Source: Cytidiella melzeri (taxonomy: Eukaryota > Basidiomycota > Agaricomycetes > Polyporales > Irpicaceae). Taken from it: DNA of 64,000 nucleotides. The stretch is from the NCBI GenBank assembly GCA_022592445.1, contig JABYQR010000176.1, forward strand, positions 1 through 64,000. The letters run 5' to 3'. Position numbers and translations under genes: made by a program. Under the pieces are notes generated by a model. That model was given only the letters and a program-made list of their open reading frames with translations. It did no database searches and was not told the DNA's origin. Positions 44,652-55,017 of this stretch are shown in pieces (within the stretch, counting starts at the first letter, position 1; every line of letters starts with the position of its first letter).

Positions 44652-44952
44652 ATGGCCTCTCAATCTAACGCGGGATCCAACGCTGCCCCCGCTGCTGCCA
44701 ACCTCACTCACTCTGTTCCTTTTGGGAAAATCACCCCCATCGTTTATAACCCTTCTGTTGAGAACTTTGAGCAGCACATCTTCCACAACCTTACCATAGC
44801 CCAAAGGGCTTTTACTCACACAATTGAAGGAGAAGCAACAACTGCTATCGTTCACAATATGATGAATCAAATAGTTCTCATCTGGAACAATCAGTTGTCA
44901 TTGCTGGAGGATAACCTCCAGGAATACGTGGATAATGTCGCTCAAGACCTAT
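44652..44952 (+). pseudogene. Gag-like protein, truncated by Helentron insertion
   Basis: Starts MASQSNAGSNAAPAAANLTH and continues with an acidic-hydrophobic stretch (VYNPSVENFEQHIFHNL, LSLLEDNLQEYVDNVAQDL) until the Helentron 5' end at 44953. The residues beyond (FLKDEEELF) are Helentron-encoded by chance. Position after the LTR and the Ala/Asn-rich start suggest Gag, but no diagnostic domain is visible in what remains. Confidence 0.4.
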
Positions 44953-46770
44953 TACAATTCCTGAAGGATGAAGAAGAATTGTTCCAGTGTGCTCCAGCAC
45001 ATTGATGCCTTTTCAGATGTGACCTTTTTGTCCCCCACAGTGTGGGAATTTGATGGCAGAATACAGACAGTAACAGTGTCAATAACAAAACAATGAATCC
45101 AGCTGATGGCATCACACTGGCCTTGTTATCAGCCCTTTATCAGATCACTTTTGCAATCAAAATGCAGTTTTAGATTTTTACAGACTGCATATGGGTACAA
45201 ATGTGTACATATAATACATCATTGGATAGCCCTATCTTGTGGCAACATCCTGGTACAAACATCCTGTCAATTGAAGTGGGATTGAGCACATTATGGCCAG
45301 TCTACTGAAAATGGTCTTCCAGACTCAGATTCAAACTCCACTCCTGCTGGAAAATGATGTGAAATTCTGATCAGGTACATGTGCAGCAATCTACAGACAT
45401 TGCTTGCTCTTTGAACAAGGAATACAATTAGAAGACATGCCACACATAGTATTGCCTCTGAGCAAGAATTACCAGGTACTTTGGAAGGTAACTACAAATT
45501 CACAACCCCTACATTCTTGGACAATGTAAATTTTTGGCTCCATTAGTAGTGAGTACTGTATCTGATTGTTCCACAAAGTTTCACAACTGATAGTTGCTCT
45601 CTAAGCAGGAGTTACAATCAGAACACAGCCTGTGACAGTTTCAATGGGGGTGAGGCAGTTCAGACATCAACAGGACATGGTTGCATCAGCAGCAAACACT
45701 GCATTGGATTATTGCACATATGTTCACAACCATTAGTTGCTCTCTAAGAAGGAGTTCCAATCTAAACACAACCTGTGGAAGTTCTGATGGGGCTGATACA
45801 GTTGAGACATCAACAGGATGTGGTTTCATCAGCATAGAGCACTGCCTTTAAGTCTTCCATACAGTTTCACAACCACCAGTTGCTCTACAAGCAGGAGTTA
45901 CAATCAGAACACAGTCTGTGGCAGTTCCCATAGGGGTGAGGCAGTTCAGACATCAACAGGACATGGTTGCATCAGCAGCAAGCACTGCATCAGATTGTTC
46001 CACAAAATTTCACAACCATTCATTGCTCTTTAAGGAGTGGTTACAATCAGAACATAGCCTGTGGTGGTTCTGATGGGGCTGAGGTAGTGCAAACATGAAC
46101 AGGACGTGGTTGCATCAGCATAGAGCACTGCCTTTGATTCTTCCATACAGTTTCACAACCACCAGTTTCTCCACAAGTAGGAGATACAATCAGAATACAG
46201 CCTTTGACAATATCAGGTTCAACATATCAGGGTACTCTTATTGCTCAAGATTTCTCAGATAAACACATGACTGGGGGATTGTCTGGATATTTGAGACAGG
46301 AGTTCCAAAAGTTAGGATTGCTAGATGAGATTACAAGATTGCATTTTGAAAAGAAACTACCCAAGGGTGTAGGCGGTACAACACGGAACCATCTAATATC
46401 ATCATATAGATATGCAAGAGGAAGTGACTATGTTCCTAGAACAATGCCTAGTCCGTTACAATGGGATTTCATCAACACCTATGATATTGGTGATCCATTC
46501 CAAGAAGCAGAATGGCAAGTACTTGACAAAAAGAAAAGACTGACAAAACAATCTACACCTAAACCTGAAACAAGCAAGAAAAAACCGTTGGCAGTCAATA
46601 CTGATGCCAGACAATATATTCCTGTTCAGGGTACTGTACAGATCAATCAACTGAGTAGGCTAAAAGGTGATCGTATTCATAAACAGAGTAAACAGGAAGT
46701 AACTGAACATCAGAAAAGTTCCTCCTGGCCATGTAAACGGCAGAAAACAAATATCAATGAAGGTATACCT
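44953..46770 (+). mobile_element. Helentron-like copy H8, 5' end and array fused to sense helicase fragment
   Basis: The 5' end (TACAATTCCTGAAGGATG), family 5' region, helicase-start remnant (about 45385-45440) and 143-bp array (about 45545-46200) are followed by a helicase segment in the same orientation. It stops abruptly at about 46770, where Gypsy sequence begins; there is no family 3' end. Elsewhere the helicase lies antisense to the array, so this copy is a rearranged hybrid. Confidence 0.65.
46207..46770 (+). pseudogene. Helicase C-terminal and linker fragment
   Basis: Open from GSTYQGTLIAQDFSDKHMTG through ISSYRYARGSDYVPRTMPS and DPFQEAEWQVLDKKKRLTK to CKRQKTNINEGIPV, then it leaves the family. 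It covers the last helicase motif and the basic linker, and ends just before the peptidase Cys box. No stops inside. Confidence 0.8.
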
Positions 46771-47203
46771 GTAGATCAAACTCAGATCCGGATATTGTAT
46801 TCACGACAACATCAATGTTGAATGGCTATCTCTGTATCAAGGAAACAAAGTAAACGGCCTCATACCAGAACCACCAGCACCAATCATAGTAGATGATCAA
46901 CAAGTATATGAAGTTGAGAAGATCCTAGACAGTCGGATCTATCGGAACCAAATGCAGTACCTAGTCAAATGGAAAGCCTATGGAGAAGGCGATGTAACGT
47001 GGGAACCTGCAGTAAATCTGACCAATGCGAAAGAGAGCATTGCAGAGTTCCACGCCAGACATACCAACGCACCTCAGAAATTGCCCAAAGCACTCTTCGA
47101 CTCCATTCCTTGGAAACCGTTGGAGAACATCACAAAAGCTATTGCATCTGACCTCGAGTGGGCAGATGGTAGAGTCCCTGGTCTTCGTTCATCAAGGCGA
47201 TGA
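46771..47203 (+). pseudogene. Gypsy Pol C-terminus with chromodomain
   Basis: Reads NVEWLSLYQGNKVNGLIPEP, YEVEKILDSRIYRNQMQYLV, KWKAYGEGDVTWEPAVNLTN and ends at TGA 47201-47203. The chromodomain is open and well preserved. It is followed by a purine tract (AGGAGGGGGG) and an LTR start. The upstream Pol portion is missing, replaced by H8. It may be the 3' part of the element whose 5' LTR is at about 42.6-43.1 kb. Confidence 0.75.
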
Positions 47204-47221
47204 ATTTTAGGAGGGGGGTAA

Positions 47222-47870
47222 TGACATGGATAGTCCAACAGAGACCAGATTTTTCCAACAATGTCACAAGTTTACAGCCTTAGGCGCCTACCTAGAGCGC
47301 TTATTTTCTGGCTAGGAGCATTACCGGACCTAACCCTAACCCGGGTCACGTGACATCCTGCCTTATTTATCAATAGTCCAGACCCAAACCCTAGACAAAC
47401 CCTAGACTCAATCTGGAGCGGTTCCAGATCAACCTAGGCTATTGTTCTATTGTTCAACTTCCATTGATAGGGATTCCCCCAGTTCTTATTGTCCTATTGT
47501 CTTCCGTCTATTGTCTTTTGTCTATTGTTAGGGATTCCCCCAGTTTCTATTGTTCTATTGTTCCTGATTCTATTGTTCTATTGTCTATTGTTCTAGTCCT
47601 ATTGTTCTATGTGCCCTGGTCCTTGACAGTTACTCAGGTCCTTGACAGTTACCCTGGTCTCTTATTGTTCTATTGTTACTCCAGCCCCACAGTTACTCCA
47701 GTCCCTAGTGTGGGAACTGGTGCACAGACCACCCAGACACAGTATATATAGTACCCCTTACCCTCCCTGGTTCTGCATCTTGACCTCTTCGTCAGCACTG
47801 CCAGGTGAGTTACTCAATGTAACCTAGTATAAGCTTGATATTAACTTCGTCATTTGCACTGCCAGTATCC
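47222..47870 (+). repeat. Gypsy LTR shared by the fragments on either side
   Basis: Starts TGACATGG right after the purine tract and contains a TATTGTTC-rich low-complexity tract (about 47440-47680) and a TATA box (CAGTATATATAGTACC, about 47740). It ends near GCACTGCCA (about 47865). It separates the 3' end of one Gypsy copy from the 5' end of another, as in a tandem arrangement sharing one LTR. Exact ends uncertain. Confidence 0.5.
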
Positions 47871-48030
47871 GGCCTCTGAGCCTGCTTGCCTGCTTATCAT
47901 CGACTTTGACCTCGTTGTCGTCGTTGGAGATCCACTTCCACTTTCACTCCTCCTCTTCTCCACCCTTGTTTAGGGTTATCAGTATCACAGCAGTCGCTCC
48001 GCGACACTCTCAGGCGCGGCGGCTCAATAC

Positions 48031-48903
48031 ATGGAGCTGTGGATCAAGAAGCTGATGAAGGGTCAGATGATTGGAACGTGGGAAGAGCTTGAAAACGAGC
48101 TCAAGGTACAATATGGTCAACGGGACAACAAGGAGGGTGCTCAAAAGGAGCTTAATGCCTTGTTCAACAATACAGATCTGGCGCATAAGAACTTTGTCAA
48201 GTACGCGGAACGCTTCCGTATGCTTGGCAGGCTTTCTGGATACAAAGACAACTTGCTTATTCATAAGCTCAAGCACGTTATCAAGAAGGACATGCGGCTG
48301 GTTATGATCGGAAAAAATGAAAATCAAATTCCAACTACTTGGGCCCAGTTCCTCGACCTCTTGTTGGATATCAACAAGAAGGTTTATCCTGAGAAAGCAC
48401 AGGGCCAGATCTTTGCGAAGGAAAAGGATACGTCCACTCCCATGGATATGGACGCTGCGGCCAAAAAGAAGAAGGTGAACTCAACTGAAAAGTTGGAGAT
48501 GTTCTGTAACATTCACAAGTCCAAAGGACATAACACGAACGAATGTAACCTCAATAGCTTGAAGAAGAAGCCCGATGAGAAGTCCAAGGATGTGAAAAAG
48601 GATGGCAAATCTTTAGCGCCAAAGAAGATTCGGGCAGCAGATGCCAAGGACTCTAGGACGGACAGCGAGGCTGAAGCCCCTAAGGCCTCGTCGTCTAAAA
48701 CAAAAAATGTTAATACCGCGCGCCTAGAGTTGGCGGCTCATATTGAGGAGGTTCCAACTGAAGATGATGAACCTTCAACTCCTCACCCGTCCCCTGACAA
48801 GGGTAAAGGGAAAAAGCCAACCAAGGGCAAGGATTTTTCCGAAGCATCATGTGACTCCCTGCAAACATGCATGCTTAGGCCCAGATACCCTCGATCTTTG
48901 TAA
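48031..48903 (+). CDS. Gypsy Gag (290 aa)
   Basis: Retrotransposon Gag domain (residues about 1-130: YMELWIKKLMKG upstream, TWEELENELKVQYGQRDNKE, NLLIHKLKHVIKKDMRLVMI), then a CxxH...GHxxxEC knuckle (FCNIHKSKGHNTNEC, about 48503), then a long Lys/Ser/Glu-rich tail. Open coding extends some codons upstream of the ATG at 48031, so the true start may be nearer 48005 or be missing. It encodes the capsid protein of the element whose Pol follows at about 48.9 kb in another frame. Confidence 0.75.
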   Translation: MELWIKKLMKGQMIGTWEELENELKVQYGQRDNKEGAQKELNALFNNTDLAHKNFVKYAERFRMLGRLSGYKDNLLIHKLKHVIKKDMRLVMIGKNENQIPTTWAQFLDLLLDINKKVYPEKAQGQIFAKEKDTSTPMDMDAAAKKKKVNSTEKLEMFCNIHKSKGHNTNECNLNSLKKKPDEKSKDVKKDGKSLAPKKIRAADAKDSRTDSEAEAPKASSSKTKNVNTARLELAAHIEEVPTEDDEPSTPHPSPDKGKGKKPTKGKDFSEASCDSLQTCMLRPRYPRSL

Positions 48904-48931
48904 CGTAGATACTGTCAAAAATGTAGTGCAT

Positions 48932-51460
48932 TCTAAGAATTCACTTTTTCTACTGGTTACAATTTGGGTATACGGAAAGAAAGTGCAGGTCGAAGCTCTG
49001 GTAAATTCAGGAGCCACAACCACGTTCATCAGTAAGTCAGTGGTTGAAAGTAACAATGTGGTCACAAATCAACTGGCATCACCGTTTAACGTCATCAACA
49101 TTGACGGTAGGTACTCCCAATGAAGATGGTCAAATTACTCACTCAGTATGTGCATACAGAAATAGGTTTGCACAGAGCAAGACAACACATGCTCGTTACT
49201 GATCTTGGTAGTAAACAAATGATTATCGGGATGACCTTCTTACGCCGCCACAATCCGGAGATAGATTGGGCAAATGGCAAGTGGAGATTTACCAGATGTT
49301 CTGAACTCTGTGCCCCAAGAGCTTGTAAAAATATCACTGTAACTCAAGAAGAGATCGATGAGGTTGAGTTACCTAAGGGACGTTTGGTGTCAGACAACCT
49401 GGATGGAATAGGAAATGTCGACCCGGATAACCCTCACATCCACTGGATCAACTTAGACAATCCAGAAGACCAAGAAATAGCAGAAATAATCGCTGGATTT
49501 CTGGAAAGGAAGATGAGGGCTTTGAAGACGGATTTGACAAACAAGAATCCGTCAATTGGAAGCCATTAGTACCAAAATATCTATGGGAATTTGGTGACGT
49601 CTTTTCAAAGAAAAAATCAGAGCGCATGCCGTTACACAAACCATATGATCACGCGATTGAATTTGAGGAAGGTGCCTCCCTTCCCAAAGCGGCTAAACTA
49701 TACCTGCTGTCTCCAATGGAAAAGAATTCTCTAGATCAATGGATCAAAGAGGAACTCCAAAAAGGTTACATCCGCAAATTGAAAAGTCCAATTGCAGCAC
49801 CTGTGTTCTTTGTCAAGAAGAAAGATGGCTCGTTACGCCTTGTGCAAGATTACCAAAAACTGAATGACATCACGGTGAGAAACTGGTACCCCATACCTCG
49901 CATCAACGAGTTAATCAATTTGTTAAGCAAGGCTAAGGTCTTCTCAAAGATTGATCTTAGATGGAGATACAATAATGTTTGCATCCGAAAGGGTGACAAA
50001 TGGAAGACGGCATTCATCACACACCACGGCCTTTGTGAAGCCAAGGTGATGTATTTTGGTTTCAGCAATGCACCTGCAACGTTCCAAGCCATGATGAATG
50101 AAATTCTAAGTGATTTGATTTTAGAAGGACATGTCATGGTGTATCTCAACGACATCCTCATCTTCACTGAAGACAAGACAGAAAACCGTTGCATCACACA
50201 GAATGTGCTCAAGCATCTACGCGAGAACAATCTATTTGCCAAACCGGGAAGATGCTTTAAAGATCGCATTGAGTACCTAGGCATGATTATTACTCATGGA
50301 CACATCGAGATGGATCCAGCCAAACTCACCGGAGTTACTGAGTGGCCGCGACCTGAGAGGTTGAGCAAGTCCAAGCCTTCTTAGGCTTTGCCAACTTTTA
50401 TCGGCGTTTCATTAAGGACTTTTCTAAACATGCAAAACCGCTCACTATTCTGATAAAAAAGGACCAATCCTGGATCTGGAAAGATGCTCAGGACCAGGCC
50501 TTCCAAAGTCTGAAACAGGCTTTTACATCAGCACCTATTCTGAGGATACCAGATGACAAAAACCCTTTCTGTCTGAAAAGAGACGCTAGTGACTTTGCTA
50601 CAGGAGCGGTATTATCACAGCTGGATCCAGCTGACAAGCTCTGGCATCCAGTAGCCTTCTACTCTAAATCACTCAACGTCCATGAACGTAACTATGAGAT
50701 ATACAATAAAGAGTTGTTGGCTATTATCCGCGCCCTGGAAGAGTATTGTCAACATCTTGAGGGACATCCAATTACCATAGAAATATGGTCGGATCACCAA
50801 AACCTGACATATTTCAGGAATGCCCAGAAGCTGACTCGGAGACAAGCGCGATGGGCGTTATACCTCACGCGATTCAATTTCGTGCTCCGGCACAAACCCG
50901 GAAAGACCATGCTTACCGCAGATCCTCTGTCCAGGAGGCCAGATCATGAAGAGGGGGTAAATTCCGATAATGAAGACAAAATTCTCCTTAAACCCAACTT
51001 TTTTGCTATCTCTGCTATTGAAAACTCTCATGACTTGCCTATCAACAATGATGAAATCCTAAGATGGGTCAAGGAAGCACTCATGAACGACAAAGTTACC
51101 AAGGACTATCAGCAGTTACTTAACTCTGGTCCTAGGGAGTTCAAGAAATCACCAGAGGAGTGGAATTTTGAGAACGGATTACTCCTATACCGTGGAAAAG
51201 TCTACATCCCCAAATATCAGAAATTAGATCTGAGACGCCAAATCATCCAGATGCATCACGACCTACCTTCTGCCGAACATCCTGGCAGATGGAAAACGTA
51301 TGAACTGATATCGAGAAACTACTGGTGGCCAGGTTCAACCACTGATGTCAAGAAATACGTGACAGGCTGTGACACATGTCAGCGGATGAAGACTTGTATG
51401 CAACAGCCTTATGGACCACTCATTCTTAATCCGGTTCCGGCCAAACCATGGGATATCATG
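48932..51460 (+). pseudogene. Gypsy Pol: protease, reverse transcriptase, RNase H, integrase N-terminus; inactivated
   Basis: The protease motif reads ALVNSGATTTFI (about 49000), Asn replacing the catalytic Asp. After a frame change near 49120 a retropepsin C-terminal part (KQMIIGMTFLRRHNPEIDW) follows. Reverse transcriptase (49626-50384) has YIRKLKSPIAAPVFFVKKKD, FSKIDLRWRYNNV and MVYLNDILIF, where the first catalytic Asp is Asn. A frameshift at about 50365 leads to VQAFLGFANFYRRFIKDFS. RNase H (DASDFATGAVLSQ, about 50582) and the integrase HHCC zinc finger (MHHDLPSAEH, GCDTCQRMK) follow. The frame is cut at 51460 by Helentron copy H9, so the integrase core and chromodomain are absent. Confidence 0.85.
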
Positions 51461-51612
51461 ACTAGCGTTAGCAGGGCCGGCAAGCGGCAAGTACGATTCC
51501 TGAAGACTTGATGAATTTCTCACAATATCATATATATCAATAAATCCAGGTTTTCCATGTTACACAATATCATAGATATCAATAAATTAGATGTCATTAT
51601 TGTGCAGGTATC

Positions 51613-54600
51613 TTAAACATCACAACATGTATAAATTGCTACAGTACTGGTCCGACCGTGTTTTGCTGTTGCCAACATGTTGCAGTTTACACCATTCATG
51701 TTTCCATCATATTCAGTATGTCTACCTGTACTTATACCATCCTGGAACCACAGATCTCCGTTATCACTGACTATACGAGATGTATAGTGATTATTTCCAT
51801 AGTAAATGATGCCACGCAGTTTGTAATTGTATCCACTAACGTTAATAATATGTTGGAACCTGACAATCAGATCTTCTTCTATACACATGGCAATGAAGGG
51901 TGGTGCATGATCAAATTTGTATATATTCTCCATTACGTTGTGACAGTCACTGCATTTCTTTCTTGACTTTGTTTTCATTAGAGCTGTCATCCATGCAGAC
52001 GTAGTTTGAGCATTACACATTCCTGCTCGTTTTGCTTTATTTCTCCATGCAGACTTTGTACATCGCCACATTAGAGAGTTGGAAAATAAGCTAGAGGAGT
52101 TTTTCTTTCGACATACAACGCAGTACACAGTTTTGACAATATGGCTAACATCAGCTTTTAGTAGAAATTCACATAATTCTCTAACATCATTGCCTGTTGT
52201 ACTGATTGAGAACACACTTGGATCTTTACAATGAAATGCAAGATGTATACGGTCTCGAGTTTTATCTATATCATCTGAGTCAAGATCTACACCTTCAAAC
52301 ATGTCACAAAATATTTTCAAATATTCATTTGTTGTTGATGTTAATTTACACCATTCTTCTGGTGTATACCTCATAATGCTCATTAGAATAGTGAACAGAC
52401 TATCAAATGCACAGCTATATGTTTGACCATTCCATACAAAACCCATAGGGCCATTGAGTACAGGTATACGGTCATTGATATTTGTTTTCTGCCGTTTACA
52501 TGGCCGGGTGGAACTTTCCTGATGTTCAGTTACTTCCTGTCTACGCTTGTTATGAATACAGACACCTTGTAGCCTACTCAGTTGATTGATCTGTACAGTA
52601 ACCTGAGCAGGAATATGTTGTTTGGCATCAGTATTGACTCCCAACGGTTTTTTCTTGCTGGATTCAGGTTTAGATGTAGATTGTTTTGTCAGTCTTTTCT
52701 TTTTGTCAAGTACTTGCCATTCTGCTTCTTGGAATGGATCATTGATATCATACGTGTTAATTGAATCCCATTGTAACGAACTAGGCATTGTTCTAGGAAC
52801 ATAGTCACTTCCTCTTGCATATCTATATGATGATATTAGATGGTTCCGTGTTGTACCGCCTACACCCTTTGGTAATTTCCCTTTGAAACGCAATCTTGTA
52901 ATCTCATCTAGCAATTCTAACTCTCGGAACTCCTGTCTCAAATATCCAGACAATCCCCCAGTCATGTGTTTATCTGAGAAATCTTGAGCAATAAGAGTAC
53001 CCTGATATGTTGAACCTCTTGATAAGCAAGTATATATAGACTGGTGACTGCAACAATTGTGTATGTCAACAACATTGTACTTCCTTGTCCGACCTTGGGA
53101 TGCATAGTCTGTCATGCCAAAATTTACTATTACTGGCACTTGTACGCGGTTTATCGTTCTTCGCACGCCATCAGGAAGCCTACAAATCACGTTTATAGGT
53201 TCTGCTGTGACAGGCACCACATCAGGTTCCAATCCATCTAGTTTGATTGGTATTGGTGGTGAAGTTAGCTTTACAAACAACACATCTAATGTGCTGTGAT
53301 TTGCATCTATAGGCTGAGATTTCCACCCAACTACAACACCTTCTGCTCCATTAGTCACACCACACTCTGTTGCTTTGTTCTTCTTAATCATAATAGGCAT
53401 TCCTATACAAATACCTAATTTGCCAGGATGGTTTCCAGTATTGCTTGGAGGCAATGACCAAAACACAGCTTGATCATGTGGACGAAGGCGGTCAGTATTC
53501 CATGATGGATCTGATTTTGTTTTACGGATCTTTGTCAAAAGCTTTGTATCATCATTGTTGGAGCTATAACAATCTACAGAGTAGAAATAACTCAGAGTTT
53601 GATGGGCCTCTTGCGAGAATCGTTCTGCGCCTCTGTCATTGAATTTATCTCTACTTGCATTGTAAGATGTTATAGTTGACATGTTACGGAACACAGTATT
53701 TGACCACTTTGGTCGATTTTTTGAAATACCAGCTGTTCTAGTTCGCAGAAAAGTAATATCTTCATTGGTACAAGACTTGTACCTTAAGTTTTCTAGCAAA
53801 GTGCGGAATTTTGCATCTTCATCTGTCTGTGAATTTTGTCTCATGTTGGTGCGTAAGATGACTGCAGTGGTAAACTGATGCCATATTGCTTTACCTAAAT
53901 GTCAAAGCGAGATTGTATCGCTGATTATCGGACATCAGATCTATGGACAATGTAGATTAGATATGTAGATAGATAAGCACAGATAGTACATAGCATGTGA
54001 TTCCACCATCCTTATGGTCACACACGATGCAATACTTAAACCATATGGCATCGTGTTCCAGTAGTTTCCATGACTGAATAGCAGAAGTACCATGAGGCTT
54101 CTGCATGACTCATATTTCGTATACCAAATGTATTGAGCTTACTAAAGGCTCAGTCAGCACCATTCAGTTATGTAGGATGCTCAGTCATCGCTTACATTCT
54201 CTATTCAGTAGTATTAGCAAGCAGGACTGTGCATTACCAATCATTACTCATAGGATTACCAATCCTTACCAATCCTTACTCATATGACATTACTGTAGCA
54301 TTAGTAATCTAGTTACAGACATGTATATATACTGCTCCTAGAGAGCAGAGAAATAATAAGACACTTACTCCCAGAGTTAGTTGACTCTCCTAGTCATCCC
54401 CTACACTCGTAACTTTCAAACACTAAAGCAGCTTGCTGATCCTTATGAGACTGTGTTGTATGGATAACAGACTGAACAGTACTTGAATAGAGGGCATTTC
54501 CTGTTGATACTGGGGGAAGCTGTGCAAAGTCTCCGGCAAAGATGACATTTTTCCCTCCAAATGGGTCAGTCTCATTGTCCAAGGCCTTACACATTTGTCT

Positions 54601-55017
54601 GCTAATATTGTATAAGTTTAAACAATCAATCATTGATATTTCACCCATAAAAATGTAGTCTACATACTGCAAATTACTTTTAACTTCACTTAAAGCACCT
54701 AGTTGTTCAGTGTTTTCACGATAAGGGTTGATAACTAGTATAGAATGATAAGTAGAACCACCAATCAGCGATGCAGCTGATCCAGTAGGTGCCATACAAA
54801 GGAACCGATAAGCTTCATTACGACGGGTATAAAAATGTATCAATGATTTAATAACTTGAGATTTTCCTGTACCAGCCATTCCACCCAGATACATCTTCAG
54901 CTGAGATTGTTTTTCAAGAGTTGAGTGATTTGCTATGATTTTGAAAGCCCTGGCCTGTTCAGTGTTCAATGTGCAGCAATCTACAGACATTGCTTGCTCT
55001 CTGAACAAGGAATACAA
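51613..55017 (-). pseudogene. PIF1-type helicase fused to USP-like peptidase; open except for a solo LTR
   Basis: Segment one (about 54423-55017): Walker A GGMAGTGKSQVIKSLIHF, MAPTGSAASLIGGSTYH, GDFAQLPPVS. After the solo LTR (53900-54422), segment two (51613-53899) is open for over 740 codons: ILRTNMRQNSQTDEDAK, LGICIGMPIMIKKNKATECG, TDYASQGRTRKYNVVDIH, YTCLSRGSTYQGT; a basic linker; then the peptidase-like domain. That domain has the order Cys box NGQTYSCAFDS (Cys codon 52411-52413), CxxC pairs (YCVVC, KCSDC), His strand GNNHYTS (His codon 51787-51789) and LWFQDG, the layout of ubiquitin-specific proteases including the zinc-finger insert. Total without the LTR is about 960 residues. It lacks the Rep domain. 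Confidence 0.85.
53900..54422 (+). mobile_element. Solo LTR of 523 bp, target duplication CTAAA
   Basis: Begins TGTCAAAGCG and ends TTTCAAACA. CTAAA flanks both sides (53895-53899 and 54423-54427). The sibling copy H2 reads CCTAATACAGC without the insert. It contains TATATATACTGC and AAATAATAAGAC (about 54320-54365), similar in layout to the solo LTR at 21517-22074. No coding content. Confidence 0.85.

Larger units (their letters stand above)
51461..55017 (-). mobile_element. Helentron-like copy H9, helicase-bearing with 3' end
   Basis: The 3' end at 51461 (CTAACGCTAGT on the minus strand) is inserted in Gypsy integrase after ...PWDIM. The inverted motif (TACGATTCCTGAAGAC) lies about 36 bp inside. 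It holds the best-preserved helicase/peptidase gene, interrupted only by a solo LTR. As in H2, no 5' end follows; the helicase start abuts a plus-oriented array that ends in a second 3' end at 57455. Confidence 0.75.

Noticed and set aside
47464..47751. Hydrophobic open frame of about 95 residues
   Set aside because: It is translation of a TATTGTTC-rich low-complexity tract in an LTR.
48031..51460. Formal claim of repeat-induced point mutation
   Set aside because: Transition-type changes are suggestive, but a family alignment with dinucleotide context is needed; only the pattern is reported.
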